DNA from: an uncultured Collinsella sp.
Lineage (GTDB): Bacteria > Actinomycetota > Coriobacteriia > Coriobacteriales > Coriobacteriaceae
Assembly: GCA_902478875.1 (NCBI GenBank)
Contig: CABSMZ010000035.1
Coordinates: forward strand, 1 to 13,476
Length of the DNA: 13,476 bases
Direction: 5' to 3'
The notes under the pieces are model-generated. The model was not told where the DNA came from. It did not search any database and was given only the letters and a program-made list of their open reading frames with translations. Both the position numbers and the translations under genes were made by a program. Shown here piece by piece: positions 7,186 through 13,476 of the stretch (position 1 is the stretch's first letter; each line of letters opens with the position of its first letter).

Positions 7186-8430
7186 TTACTCGTGATCTTG
7201 GTAAATCTCACGCGGAGCAAGCTCCGAATGTTTGCGTTTTAAGGTCTTAGGGGCCTTATACGTGTTGCTTTCGAAGTCGATGTACTCGGTCTGCTTGAGT
7301 AGGCGCTCGATCATCTCCTCGTGATCGAACAACTCCCAGGCCTCATGCACGGCATCGAGTTTAGCGTGCGTCTCGGGACGACGCGGCATAAACAGCGTGC
7401 AGCAGTCGGGAGCGGCCTCGGTCGAGATATCGAAGGTACCGATCTCCTCGGCACGCGCGATGATCTCCTGCTTGTCCGAACCGATGAGAGGACGGAACAC
7501 GGGGATCTTCACGGCCTCGTTGACGGCCATGATATTCTCAAGCGTTTGGGAGGCAACCTGTCCAAGCGATTCGCCCGTCACGATGGCCTTGGCGCCCTCG
7601 ATGTGCGCAATGCGCTCGGCAACCGAATACATAATGCGGCGATACATGATCACGCGCAGGTTGCTGGGACAGGTGACCGAAATCTCACGCTGGCAGTCGC
7701 CAAACGGCACCACGTACAGGCGGCCGATCTGGACACCCGGCTCAAGCGCACGGATGATGTCCTGCACCAAATACTCGCTCGTATCGGGCGTCTGCGGACG
7801 ACCGGAGAAATGCACCGGCACGCACACCGCGCCGCGACGCGCGAGCATCCAGGTCGCCACCGGAGAATCGATGCCCGACGACAGCAGCGTCACGACCTTG
7901 CCGGCAGAACCCACCGGCAGACCGCCCACGCCGCGCTCGGAGCGCGCGTACACATAAACGCTACCCTGGACCACCAGTACGTGCACTATCGCATCGGGGT
8001 CGTGCATTTGAACCTTTTTATCGGGGAAGGCCTCGCACAGCACCTCGCCCACCTGACGATTGATGTCAATCGAGGTGAGCTCATAGTCGGTATTGGAGCG
8101 CTTGGCGTGTACCTTAAACGAATCGAAGGAACCAAACTCGCGCAGCGCCTTCACGGCGGCGGCACAGTACTCCTGAGGGTCACGATTGGTGTGATACGCC
8201 AAAGACACACGGGCAACGCCGGGAACGGTGCGAATGACACGCGCCGCCTCGTCGGCCTGATGCTCGTTAAAGGTCACGAGGATATAACCGGAAATTCGAG
8301 ACACGGCATTCACGGAAAAGGCGGCCAAGGCCGCCTTGATGTTATCCATGAGGATATGCTCAAAATGTGCGCGGTTCTTACCCTTCAGTCCAACCTCGTG
8401 ATAGTGGACCAGGCAGACGCGAGCCGCCAT
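7186..8430 (-). CDS. thiI: tRNA 4-thiouridine synthetase ThiI
   Basis: ThiI adenylates U8 of tRNA and transfers sulfur from a cysteine desulfurase persulfide to make 4-thiouridine; in many bacteria it also serves thiamine thiazole synthesis. The 414-residue protein has an N-terminal ferredoxin-like region (YHEVGLKGKNR, 10-20), a THUMP domain (about 60-165), and a PP-loop ATP pyrophosphatase domain with LLSSGIDSPVA (182-192) and GESLGQVASQTLENI (286-300). It has a PDCCTLFMPRRP segment (341-352) but no C-terminal rhodanese domain, so it is the short form, as in Bacillus. Sulfur transfer must then use Cys residues in the core or another carrier. The ATG directly follows the rpoZ TAA, and a terminator follows 10 bases after its stop. 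No cysteine desulfurase gene is in the window. Confidence 0.96.
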   Translation of the reverse strand: MAARVCLVHYHEVGLKGKNRAHFEHILMDNIKAALAAFSVNAVSRISGYILVTFNEHQADEAARVIRTVPGVARVSLAYHTNRDPQEYCAAAVKALREFGSFDSFKVHAKRSNTDYELTSIDINRQVGEVLCEAFPDKKVQMHDPDAIVHVLVVQGSVYVYARSERGVGGLPVGSAGKVVTLLSSGIDSPVATWMLARRGAVCVPVHFSGRPQTPDTSEYLVQDIIRALEPGVQIGRLYVVPFGDCQREISVTCPSNLRVIMYRRIMYSVAERIAHIEGAKAIVTGESLGQVASQTLENIMAVNEAVKIPVFRPLIGSDKQEIIARAEEIGTFDISTEAAPDCCTLFMPRRPETHAKLDAVHEAWELFDHEEMIERLLKQTEYIDFESNTYKAPKTLKRKHSELAPREIYQDHE

Positions 8431-8712
8431 TTAGGCTTCAGCAACCTTGTGGCCGAGCGCCTTCTCGTAACGGGCCTCGTCGTAAGAGATGTCGCCGTCG
8501 ACAATCTCGTCCATAGCCATCGAGATGGTGTCGGCACCGGAAAGCCCGATGGTGATGTCATCGACATCCTGGACGGCAAGCACGCGGTTGTGCTGGCCAC
8601 GCAGCATGCTATTGATGTCGCAGGCGCGCTTGGAGGCAAGCGAAGCGAGCAGGAAGCGGTTGTGATCGGTCTTCTCCAGAAGATCGTCAATGCAAGGCTT
8701 TACAACGGACAC
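8431..8712 (-). CDS. rpoZ: DNA-directed RNA polymerase omega subunit
   Basis: Omega assists assembly of the beta-prime subunit into RNA polymerase. The 93-residue product shows the family core: KPCIDDLLEKTDHNRFLLASLASKRACDI (5-33), a variant of the usual AAKRARQIN segment, then SGADTISMAMDEIVDGDISY (58-77). The start is GTG (8712-8710), 5 bases after the gmk stop, with a purine-rich AAAGGATCTGAGG stretch at the gmk end as ribosome site. The stop TAA abuts the thiI ATG. Location downstream of gmk is the standard arrangement in many bacteria. Confidence 0.94.
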   Translation of the reverse strand: MSVVKPCIDDLLEKTDHNRFLLASLASKRACDINSMLRGQHNRVLAVQDVDDITIGLSGADTISMAMDEIVDGDISYDEARYEKALGHKVAEA

Positions 8713-8717
8713 GGACC

Positions 8718-9287
8718 TCAGATCCTTTCATGCATATCGAGAACGCGAACGAGCTCATCGGTCGCGCGGTCGAGATCGTCATTTACCACGACGTCGTCGT
8801 AGCGGTCGGCAAGGGCAAGCTCATCGGCGGCGTTTGCCATACGCAGCTCAATCGTCTCGGGCGTCTCGGTACCGCGACCGACTAGACGCTCGCGGAGCAC
8901 CTCAAGCGAAGGCGGCTTGATAAAGATCAGCACGGCCTCGGGGAAACGCTCCTTCACCTGCAGGGCGCCCTGGACATCGATCTCCAAAATCAGAGATGCG
9001 CCAGAGGCGAGCTTGGATGTGACCTCGCTCACCAACGTGCCGTAGCAGTTACCGTGGACCTCGGCCCACTCAACAAACTCACCGTTTGCCACGCGGCGGT
9101 CGAACTCCTCGCGCGTCAGAAAAAAGTAGTTGACGCCGTCGACCTCACCTTTGCGTGGTGCTCGCGTGGTAGCCGAAACCGTCAGGCCCAGGTTCGAGCG
9201 GCGCTCGCGCACACGAGTGACGAGCGTACCCTTGCCTGCGCCTGACGGTCCAGAAATCACAAAGAGCTTGGAATCCTGAGCGCTCAC
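8718..9287 (-). CDS. gmk: Guanylate kinase
   Basis: This enzyme phosphorylates GMP to GDP with ATP, an essential step in guanine nucleotide supply. The 189-residue protein is of normal length and has the P-loop GPSGAGKG (13-20), SATTRAPRKGEVDGVNYFF (38-56) for GMP binding, the VEWAEVHGNCYGT segment (72-84), LEIDVQGA (101-108) and the lid RLVGRGTETPETIELRM (134-150). The GTG start at 9287 abuts the mihF stop (TAAGTG). No strong ribosome site precedes it, suggesting coupling to mihF translation. Confidence 0.97.
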   Translation of the reverse strand: MSAQDSKLFVISGPSGAGKGTLVTRVRERRSNLGLTVSATTRAPRKGEVDGVNYFFLTREEFDRRVANGEFVEWAEVHGNCYGTLVSEVTSKLASGASLILEIDVQGALQVKERFPEAVLIFIKPPSLEVLRERLVGRGTETPETIELRMANAADELALADRYDDVVVNDDLDRATDELVRVLDMHERI

Positions 9288-9596
9288 TTATTTGGTCAGC
9301 TGCTCGAGGAGCTGCTCGCGCTGACGGACGCCGAGGCCCTGGACGCGACGGGTAGCGGAGATACCGAGCTCCTCCATGATCTTGGCGGCCTTGGCCTTGC
9401 CATAACCAGGGAGAGACTCGATGAGGGTGGAAACCTTCATGCGGGAAGCGATGGGGTCATCGGAGTTGAGCACGGACTCGAGGGACTTCTCGCCCTTCTT
9501 GATCTGCTCGCGAAGCTCAGCGCGGGCGTGACGTGCGGCAGCAGCCTTCTCAAGAGCCTGCTTGCGCTGCTCATCGGTAAGCTGAGGGAGTGCCAT
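9288..9596 (-). CDS. mihF: Actinobacterial integration host factor (mIHF-type nucleoid protein)
   Basis: The 102-residue basic helical protein matches the mIHF family of actinobacteria, which binds and bends DNA and shapes the nucleoid; it is unrelated to E. coli IHF. The family N-terminus MALPQLTDEQRKQALEKAAAARHAR is a long charged helix, and LPGYGKAKAAKIMEELGI (62-79) is the helix-two-turn-helix DNA-binding segment. The ATG at 9596 is preceded by GGAGG with a 5-base spacing. The ATG at 9608 lies upstream of that ribosome site. It heads a unit with gmk, rpoZ and thiI. The mihF-gmk pairing is well known in actinobacteria and is the best lineage marker in the window. Confidence 0.93.
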   Translation of the reverse strand: MALPQLTDEQRKQALEKAAAARHARAELREQIKKGEKSLESVLNSDDPIASRMKVSTLIESLPGYGKAKAAKIMEELGISATRRVQGLGVRQREQLLEQLTK

Positions 9597-9637
9597 TCGT
9601 ACCTCCAAATAGTTGGGTTATATCTGATTCAATAATT

Positions 9638-9669
9638 GGCATTTTAGCACGTAGAACGTACAAAATGCC
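9638..9669. promoter_or_regulatory. Inverted repeat overlapping the mihF -10 box (possible operator)
   Basis: GGCATTTT (9638-9645) and AAAATGCC (9662-9669) form a perfect 8-bp inverted repeat with a 16-base centre. The centre itself contains two ACGT tetramers. One arm overlaps the candidate TAAAAT -10 box of mihF, so a protein bound here would block polymerase. It could also form a weak hairpin, but no T-run follows. Confidence 0.45.
9641..9649 (-). promoter_or_regulatory. Candidate extended -10 promoter of the mihF-gmk-rpoZ-thiI unit
   Basis: TGC followed by TAAAAT on the minus strand is a good extended -10 element. The predicted leader is about 38 bases, ending with the GGAGG ribosome site of mihF. 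No convincing -35 hexamer is found at 17 bases. Confidence 0.5.
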
Positions 9670-9684
9670 CAATCGCGGCTCCAT

Positions 9685-9713
9685 AGGTTAGACGATACCC
9701 GCAAAAAGTGCAA
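9685..9713 (-). promoter_or_regulatory. Second candidate promoter upstream of mihF
   Basis: TTGCAC (9713-9708) and TAACCT (9690-9685) are separated by exactly 17 bases on the minus strand. The -10 box fits only the loose TANNNT pattern. It lies between the bulged hairpin at 9733-9790 and the nearer extended -10 element, and could be a second start site. Confidence 0.4.
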
Positions 9714-9731
9714 TATACTGCGCCCAAAGTT

Positions 9732-9795
9732 AAGCCCCTGACCTGCGATTCCACACAAAGGATGGGAAAGTTTACGCAGGTACAGGGGCTATTTT
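9732..9795 (-). terminator. Large bulged hairpin after pyrF, probable terminator of the pyr unit
   Basis: AGCCCCTGACCTGCG (9733-9747) pairs with 9775-9790 over 15 bp with one bulged base. A nested stem (9749-9755 with 9763-9768) also carries a single bulge. The structure begins about 45 bases after the pyrF stop and precedes the mihF promoters. Its tail is weak on both strands (TTAACTTT on minus, ATTTTGTG on plus), so an intrinsic terminator is likely but not certain, and another structured-RNA role is possible. Confidence 0.5.
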
Positions 9796-9835
9796 GTGCT
9801 AAAGAAACCCAAAAGTGGTGACTTAGGGGAATCTT

Positions 9836-10552
9836 TTACGCGACGTTTTCGACCAGCTCGGCGACGATGGCGTCAAAGGCGGCAACCGGATCGTCGGCAC
9901 CGGTGATGGGACGGCCCACCACAATGTGGCTTGCGCCACGCTCGATAGCCTGGGAAGGCGTCGCCACGCGGGACTGGTCACCAAGGGCGGCACCCACCGG
10001 ACGCACACCCGGAGTCACGATCAGGGCATCAGGGCCCAGCAGCTCACGCATGTCGTGAGCCTCCATCGGCGAGCACACGATGCCATCGATGCCGTTGGCC
10101 TGAGCGAGCTTTGCCAGGCGGGCGGCCTCCTCGGCCACGGGCGACTCGACGCCGATCTCGCTCAAGGCATCCTGATTCATGCTCGTGAGCACGGTGATGG
10201 CGACGAGCTTGGCGCGGTCCTCGCGCGCCTCCTCGGCACCCTCGCGGCAGGCAGCGAGCATGGCGCCCGAACCCAAGCCGTGAACCGAGAGCAGGTCGGC
10301 ACCGGCAAGCGAGGCCGAACGGGCGGCACCGCGAACCTGATGCGGAATATCATGGAACTTAAGGTCAAGGAAGACCTTAAAGCCCAGGTCCTTAAAGGTC
10401 TTGACGATCTCGGGGCCCTCAGCGTAATAGAGCGTCATACCAACCTTAAGCCAGGCGGCATGGCCCGAAAGCTCGTGGGCGAGCTCGAGCGCACGCTCGC
10501 GGTCGCAGTCGAGAGCGACGATTACGCGGTCGCGGGCATCGGTCTCTAGCAT
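9836..10552 (-). CDS. pyrF: Orotidine 5'-phosphate decarboxylase
   Basis: PyrF decarboxylates OMP to UMP, the last step of de novo pyrimidine synthesis. The 238-residue product is a class I TIM-barrel enzyme: VIVALD (10-15), LKVGMTLYYAEG (35-46) and the catalytic LDLKFHDIP (62-70) with the Asp63-Lys65-Asp68 array. TPGVRPVG and VVGRPITGADDP follow near the C-terminus. Its ATG overlaps the pyrD stop by 7 bases (ATGCTAG), showing tight coupling in the pyrK-pyrD-pyrF set. Confidence 0.97.
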   Translation of the reverse strand: MLETDARDRVIVALDCDRERALELAHELSGHAAWLKVGMTLYYAEGPEIVKTFKDLGFKVFLDLKFHDIPHQVRGAARSASLAGADLLSVHGLGSGAMLAACREGAEEAREDRAKLVAITVLTSMNQDALSEIGVESPVAEEAARLAKLAQANGIDGIVCSPMEAHDMRELLGPDALIVTPGVRPVGAALGDQSRVATPSQAIERGASHIVVGRPITGADDPVAAFDAIVAELVENVA

Positions 10553-11469
10553 TCGAAAGCACCTACCAGTTCGTTGATGTCCTTCACGCCCTGGGACTCA
10601 GCCCAGGCCTCGAGCTCGTGCGCGATCTTGAGCGAAGCGCACGGATCGACGAAGTTGGCCATGCCGACCGACACGCAGGTGGCGCCGGCCAGGATAAACT
10701 CGGCCGCATCCTCGCCGGTCATGACACCGCCGACGCCGTTGATGGGGATATCGACGGCCTGGGCAACCTCCCAGACCATGCGCACGGCGATGTGGTGGCA
10801 CAGCGGGCCCGAAAGGCCGCCCTTGGGCTTGGCCACGCGGGACTTGCGGGTATGGACGTCGATGGCCATGCCCTGTATGGAGTTGATGACCGAAAGGCCG
10901 TCGGCGCCGGCAGCCTCGAGGGCCTTGGCAATCTCGGCGACGTTGACCGGTGCCATCTTCACGAACAGCGGCTTATCGGTCACCTTGCGGCAGGCAGCCA
11001 TAACGGATGAGGCACCCTCGGGCGTAGAGCCCATGGCGGCGCCACCGGCGGCGATATTAGGGCAGCTCACGTTGATCTCGTAGCCGGCAGCCCAGGGGCA
11101 CAGCTCGACATACATCTCGAGCGCGCGGACAAACTCGTCAACGGAGTGGCCGGCAACCTGACAGATGACCTGACAGCCGTCCTTGGACAGCTGTTCGAGC
11201 CACGGGCCGGACTCGCGGGCAAAGGCAGCCACGCCGGGGTTCTGAAGGCCCACGGAGTTGATCATACCGCCGGGAATCTCGGCCATGCGGGGCGCGGGAT
11301 TGCCGGGCCAGGGCTCAGCTGCGCAACCCTTGGTGGTGATGGCGCCCAGCTGGGAAACATCAAAGAAGTTCTGGAACTGCCAACCGTAGCCAAAGGTACC
11401 GGCTGCGGTGTTGATGGGGTTCTGCATCTTGACGCCGCCGAAATCGACGGCCATGTTCACGGTACCCAC
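10546..11469 (-). CDS. pyrD: Dihydroorotate dehydrogenase, class 1B catalytic subunit
   Basis: PyrD oxidises dihydroorotate to orotate using FMN and passes electrons to PyrK. From the GTG at 11469 the product is 307 residues, near the usual class 1B length. Motifs are NPINTAAGTFGYG (17-29), TTKG (45-48), MINSVGLQNPG (69-79), NVSCPN (133-138) with catalytic Cys136 (class 1 enzymes use Cys, class 2 Ser), KMAPVNVAEIAKAL (171-184), and phosphate-binding GVGGVMTGEDAAEFI (245-259). The start is uncertain. GTG 11469 overlaps the pyrK TAG by one base with AAGGTGG 10 bases upstream, while ATG at 11454 would remove five residues and lacks a ribosome site. The longer frame to 11517 runs inside pyrK and is unlikely. 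It overlaps pyrF by 7 bases. Confidence 0.95.
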   Translation of the reverse strand: MGTVNMAVDFGGVKMQNPINTAAGTFGYGWQFQNFFDVSQLGAITTKGCAAEPWPGNPAPRMAEIPGGMINSVGLQNPGVAAFARESGPWLEQLSKDGCQVICQVAGHSVDEFVRALEMYVELCPWAAGYEINVSCPNIAAGGAAMGSTPEGASSVMAACRKVTDKPLFVKMAPVNVAEIAKALEAAGADGLSVINSIQGMAIDVHTRKSRVAKPKGGLSGPLCHHIAVRMVWEVAQAVDIPINGVGGVMTGEDAAEFILAGATCVSVGMANFVDPCASLKIAHELEAWAESQGVKDINELVGAFEC

Positions 11470-12260
11470 TAGAAGACCACCACCTTGGAAGCATCGAACA
11501 CGGGGCCGCACATGCAAGCGCCCTTCATACCGTCGACCGTCTCGACATTGCAGGTGTTGCAGGCGCCAAAGCCACAGCTCATCATGCGCTCAAGCGACAC
11601 CTCGCAGTACGCACCGGCCTCGGCGGCAGCGGCGGCGACTTTCTTCATCATGACAGCGGGGCCGCAGCTGGCCACATAGTCGTAGCCGCCCTCGCCGAGC
11701 AGCTCGGCTGCCGGGTCGGTGCAAAAACCGTGCGTCCCCAGCGTGCCATCATCGGTGCAAACGTTGACCGTGGCGCCCAGCGCGCGGAACTCATCGATGC
11801 CCACGGCCTTGGAAGCGGTGCCAAAACCCAGGCACACGTCGACGGCCACACCCTGCTCGGCAAGCATACCGGCAAGACACAGCACAGGCGGAACGCCGAT
11901 GCCACCGGCGACGAGCAGGGCCTTCCTGGTGCCCTCGGGTACCATCCAGCCACGGCCACCGGGGCCCAGCAGGTTAGAGGAGGAGCCAGGGCCCATCTGG
12001 GACAGACGACGGGTATCGTCGCCCACGACGGCGTACCACAGCTCGACGGTGCCGGCCTCGGCGTCGGCGCGGTAGTAGCTCAGGGGCACGCGAAGCAGCG
12101 AGGACGCATCGCCGGGCACGGCGATGTTCACAAACTGACCGGGCTTGAGCGCACTTGCAAGCTTGGGGGCCGAGATGACGAGCGAGAAGATGCCGTCGGC
12201 GATCTCCTGGTTCGAAACGACCTCGAAGTCGTGCATGCGTGCAGTGGAAGGTGTGGGCAT
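11469..12260 (-). CDS. pyrK: Dihydroorotate dehydrogenase electron transfer subunit
   Basis: PyrK carries FAD and a 2Fe-2S cluster and transfers electrons from PyrD to NAD+. The 263-residue product has a ferredoxin-reductase FAD domain with RVPLSYYRAD, the nucleotide-binding LLVAGGIGVPPVLCLAGML, and the C-terminal cluster motif SCGFGACNTC followed by ACMCGPVF, which supplies the four expected cysteines. The ATG at 12260 has GGAG 5 bases upstream; an in-frame ATG at 12296 lies within the upstream hairpin region and lacks this. It is the first gene after a 92-base gap below pyrC and overlaps the possible pyrD GTG by one base. With PyrK next to it, the adjacent PyrD should be the NAD-linked class 1B enzyme. 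Confidence 0.96.
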   Translation of the reverse strand: MPTPSTARMHDFEVVSNQEIADGIFSLVISAPKLASALKPGQFVNIAVPGDASSLLRVPLSYYRADAEAGTVELWYAVVGDDTRRLSQMGPGSSSNLLGPGGRGWMVPEGTRKALLVAGGIGVPPVLCLAGMLAEQGVAVDVCLGFGTASKAVGIDEFRALGATVNVCTDDGTLGTHGFCTDPAAELLGEGGYDYVASCGPAVMMKKVAAAAAEAGAYCEVSLERMMSCGFGACNTCNVETVDGMKGACMCGPVFDASKVVVF

Positions 12261-12275
12261 AGACGCTCCAATCCC

Positions 12276-12291
12276 CCATGCGGTTGCATGG
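12276..12291 (-). promoter_or_regulatory. Small hairpin just upstream of the pyrK ribosome site
   Basis: CCATGC and GCATGG form a perfect 6-bp stem with a 4-base loop. It ends about 8 bases before the GGAG ribosome site of pyrK, so it could influence ribosome access. There is no T-run, so it is not a terminator. Confidence 0.35.
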
Positions 12292-12303
12292 ACCAAACGA
12301 ACA

Positions 12304-12332
12304 GAAAGCGCGGCACCGCAAGGGCGCCGCGC
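12304..12332 (-). terminator. Hairpin in the pyrC-pyrK gap, possible terminator or attenuator
   Basis: On the minus strand a 10-bp GC-rich stem (12332-12323 with 12317-12308) closes a 5-base loop and is followed by TTTCTGTT. The one imperfect pair is a G-U wobble as minus-strand RNA but an A-C mismatch on the plus strand, which supports minus-strand function. It lies 20 bases after the pyrC stop. The tail is short of a full T-run, so it may only reduce read-through into pyrK. Confidence 0.55.
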
Positions 12333-12352
12333 ACAAAAGCGATAAGGCTATG

Positions 12353-13476
12353 CTAGCAGATGCAGCCGTCGGCGAGCGTCTGCTTACCGCCGACAAACAC
12401 ATCGGTGGCACGACCGGTAAGCGTGCGGCCGGCAAAACCGGAGTTCTCGGCGCGCGACTCGTAACCGTCCTCGCCGACCGTCCAGGTGGCAGAGGGGTCG
12501 AACACGGTCAGGTCGGCAACGGAGCCCGCCTTGACCTGAACCTGGTCGAGGCCCAGGATCTCACGCGGCTTGATGGCCATGAGCTCGACCATACGGCCCA
12601 TGCTCATCTTGCCCGTGTTGACCAGCTCGGTGAGCACGAGCGACAGCGAGGTCTCGAGACCGATCATGCCAAAGGGCGCAAGCTCGAACTCGCGGGCCTT
12701 CTCCCACGGGGTGTGGGGAGCGTGATCGGTGACGATAACGTCGACGGTGCCGTCGATGACGCCCTGACGGATGGCCTCGGCATCCTCCTCGGTACGCAGC
12801 GGCGGATTGACCTTGAGCGAGGTGTTGTAGGTCTCGTCCAGGTCGTTCTCGGTCAGGAACATGTGATGCGGGGTGGCCTCACAGGTAACCTGAACGCCAG
12901 CGGCCTTACCGGCACGCACGATCTCCAGGCCATGGGCGGTGGAGATGTGCTGGATGTGCAGCTTGGCACCAGTCAGCTTGGCGATCTCGATGTCGCGGGC
13001 GATCTGGAGCTCCTCGCCGGCAGCCGGCCAACCCTCGAGAGCCAGACGGGTCGAGACCTTGCCCTCGTTGATCTGGCCGTGGCCGACCAGATCCTCGTCC
13101 TGGCAGTGGCTCATAAAGACCTTGCCGAACATCTTGCCGTAGTCCATGCAGCGACGGAGCATGCCCGCACCCTGCACGCCGCGACCGTCGTCGGTGAAGG
13201 CGACGGCGCCGTGGGCGACCATATCGCCCATCTCGGACATGGCCTCGCCCTTAAGACCGCGGGTCATGGCACCCGACGGATAGACGCGGCAGTGACCGAC
13301 CTCGGCAGCACGGGACTTGACGAACTCCACGACGGTGCCGTTATCGGTGACGGGATCGGTGTTGGGCATGGAGCACACACCGGTAAAGCCGCCCTTGGCA
13401 GCTGCGCGGGTACCGCTCTCGATGTCCTCTTTGACCTCGTAGCCGGGCTCGCGAAGGTGAACGTGCATATCCACCA
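12353..13476 (-). CDS. pyrC: Dihydroorotase, 5' end beyond the window
   Basis: This enzyme cyclises N-carbamoyl-aspartate to dihydroorotate. The visible 374 codons lack only the N-terminus, since class I dihydroorotases are about 420-440 residues and the first visible motif, VDMHVHLREPG, normally follows about 50-60 residues. The GTG at 13474 is therefore an internal Val, not a start. Further motifs are CSMPNTDPVTDN, the metal-site histidines in HCQDEDL, HIQHISTAHG and ATPHHMFLTE, and VTDHAPHTPWEKAREFELAPFGMIGLETSLSLV with the catalytic Asp. This is the class I (PyrC/AllB-like) pattern rather than the E. coli class II form, and the pyr neighbours favour dihydroorotase over allantoinase. The coding end has a hairpin 20 bases downstream, before pyrK. 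Confidence 0.95.
   Translation of the reverse strand, partial: VDMHVHLREPGYEVKEDIESGTRAAAKGGFTGVCSMPNTDPVTDNGTVVEFVKSRAAEVGHCRVYPSGAMTRGLKGEAMSEMGDMVAHGAVAFTDDGRGVQGAGMLRRCMDYGKMFGKVFMSHCQDEDLVGHGQINEGKVSTRLALEGWPAAGEELQIARDIEIAKLTGAKLHIQHISTAHGLEIVRAGKAAGVQVTCEATPHHMFLTENDLDETYNTSLKVNPPLRTEEDAEAIRQGVIDGTVDVIVTDHAPHTPWEKAREFELAPFGMIGLETSLSLVLTELVNTGKMSMGRMVELMAIKPREILGLDQVQVKAGSVADLTVFDPSATWTVGEDGYESRAENSGFAGRTLTGRATDVFVGGKQTLADGCIC

Noticed and set aside
7321..8802. A 493-codon plus-strand open frame
   Set aside because: It is antisense to thiI, rpoZ and part of gmk, which are all clear conserved genes; composition and repeated His/Arg/Asp runs are typical of an antisense shadow.
9926..10549. 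A 207-codon plus-strand open frame
   Set aside because: It is the complementary-strand shadow of pyrF with no recognisable domain.
1..13476. A novel defence, mobile or biosynthetic system
   Set aside because: Every substantial open frame supported by codon use belongs to a known housekeeping or competence family, with no gap over 300 bases to hide another gene.

Overview
This window is an ordinary, dense, all-minus-strand stretch of core bacterial chromosome. It probably comes from a Coriobacteriia actinobacterium, and a Collinsella-like species would fit. The grounds are high GC with heavily GC-biased codon use, an actinobacterial-type integration host factor (mIHF) beside gmk and rpoZ, and several GTG starts. 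The genus is an inference from general resemblance, not from any search. I found no mobile element, CRISPR array, tRNA, rRNA or unfamiliar multi-gene system.

The first 42 bases are not genomic. They read as the end of an Illumina P5/Nextera primer: a terminal C, an 8-base i5 index, then the complete 33-base Nextera read-1 transposase adapter. Native sequence begins at about position 43 and cuts off the dus gene after 187 codons.

Read in the direction of transcription (from the right end of the window to the left), there are five blocks. (1) Pyrimidine synthesis: pyrC (truncated by the window end), pyrK, pyrD and pyrF, covering dihydroorotase, the two subunits of an NAD-dependent class 1B dihydroorotate dehydrogenase, and OMP decarboxylase. 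The block ends near a large bulged hairpin. (2) mihF-gmk-rpoZ-thiI: nucleoid protein, guanylate kinase, RNA polymerase omega and tRNA 4-thiouridine synthetase. The genes are abutted or nearly so, start from a promoter region at 9641-9713 and close with a clear hairpin terminator at 7143-7175. (3) comEA-comEC, the DNA receptor and membrane channel of a competence-type uptake apparatus, joined by an ATGA overlap. (4) holA (DNA polymerase III delta) with its own candidate promoter, then rpsT (ribosomal protein S20) with a candidate promoter and a strong terminator. (5) lepA-dus: elongation factor 4 and a tRNA-dihydrouridine synthase, 4 bases apart. The comEA-comEC-holA-rpsT-lepA order is a widely conserved bacterial cluster.

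Most of the less routine signals lie between genes: the pyrC-pyrK gap with two hairpins, the structured pyrF-mihF gap, an inverted repeat around the mihF -10 box, and a possible leaderless start of lepA just below the rpsT terminator. No gene-free stretch exceeds 300 bases.
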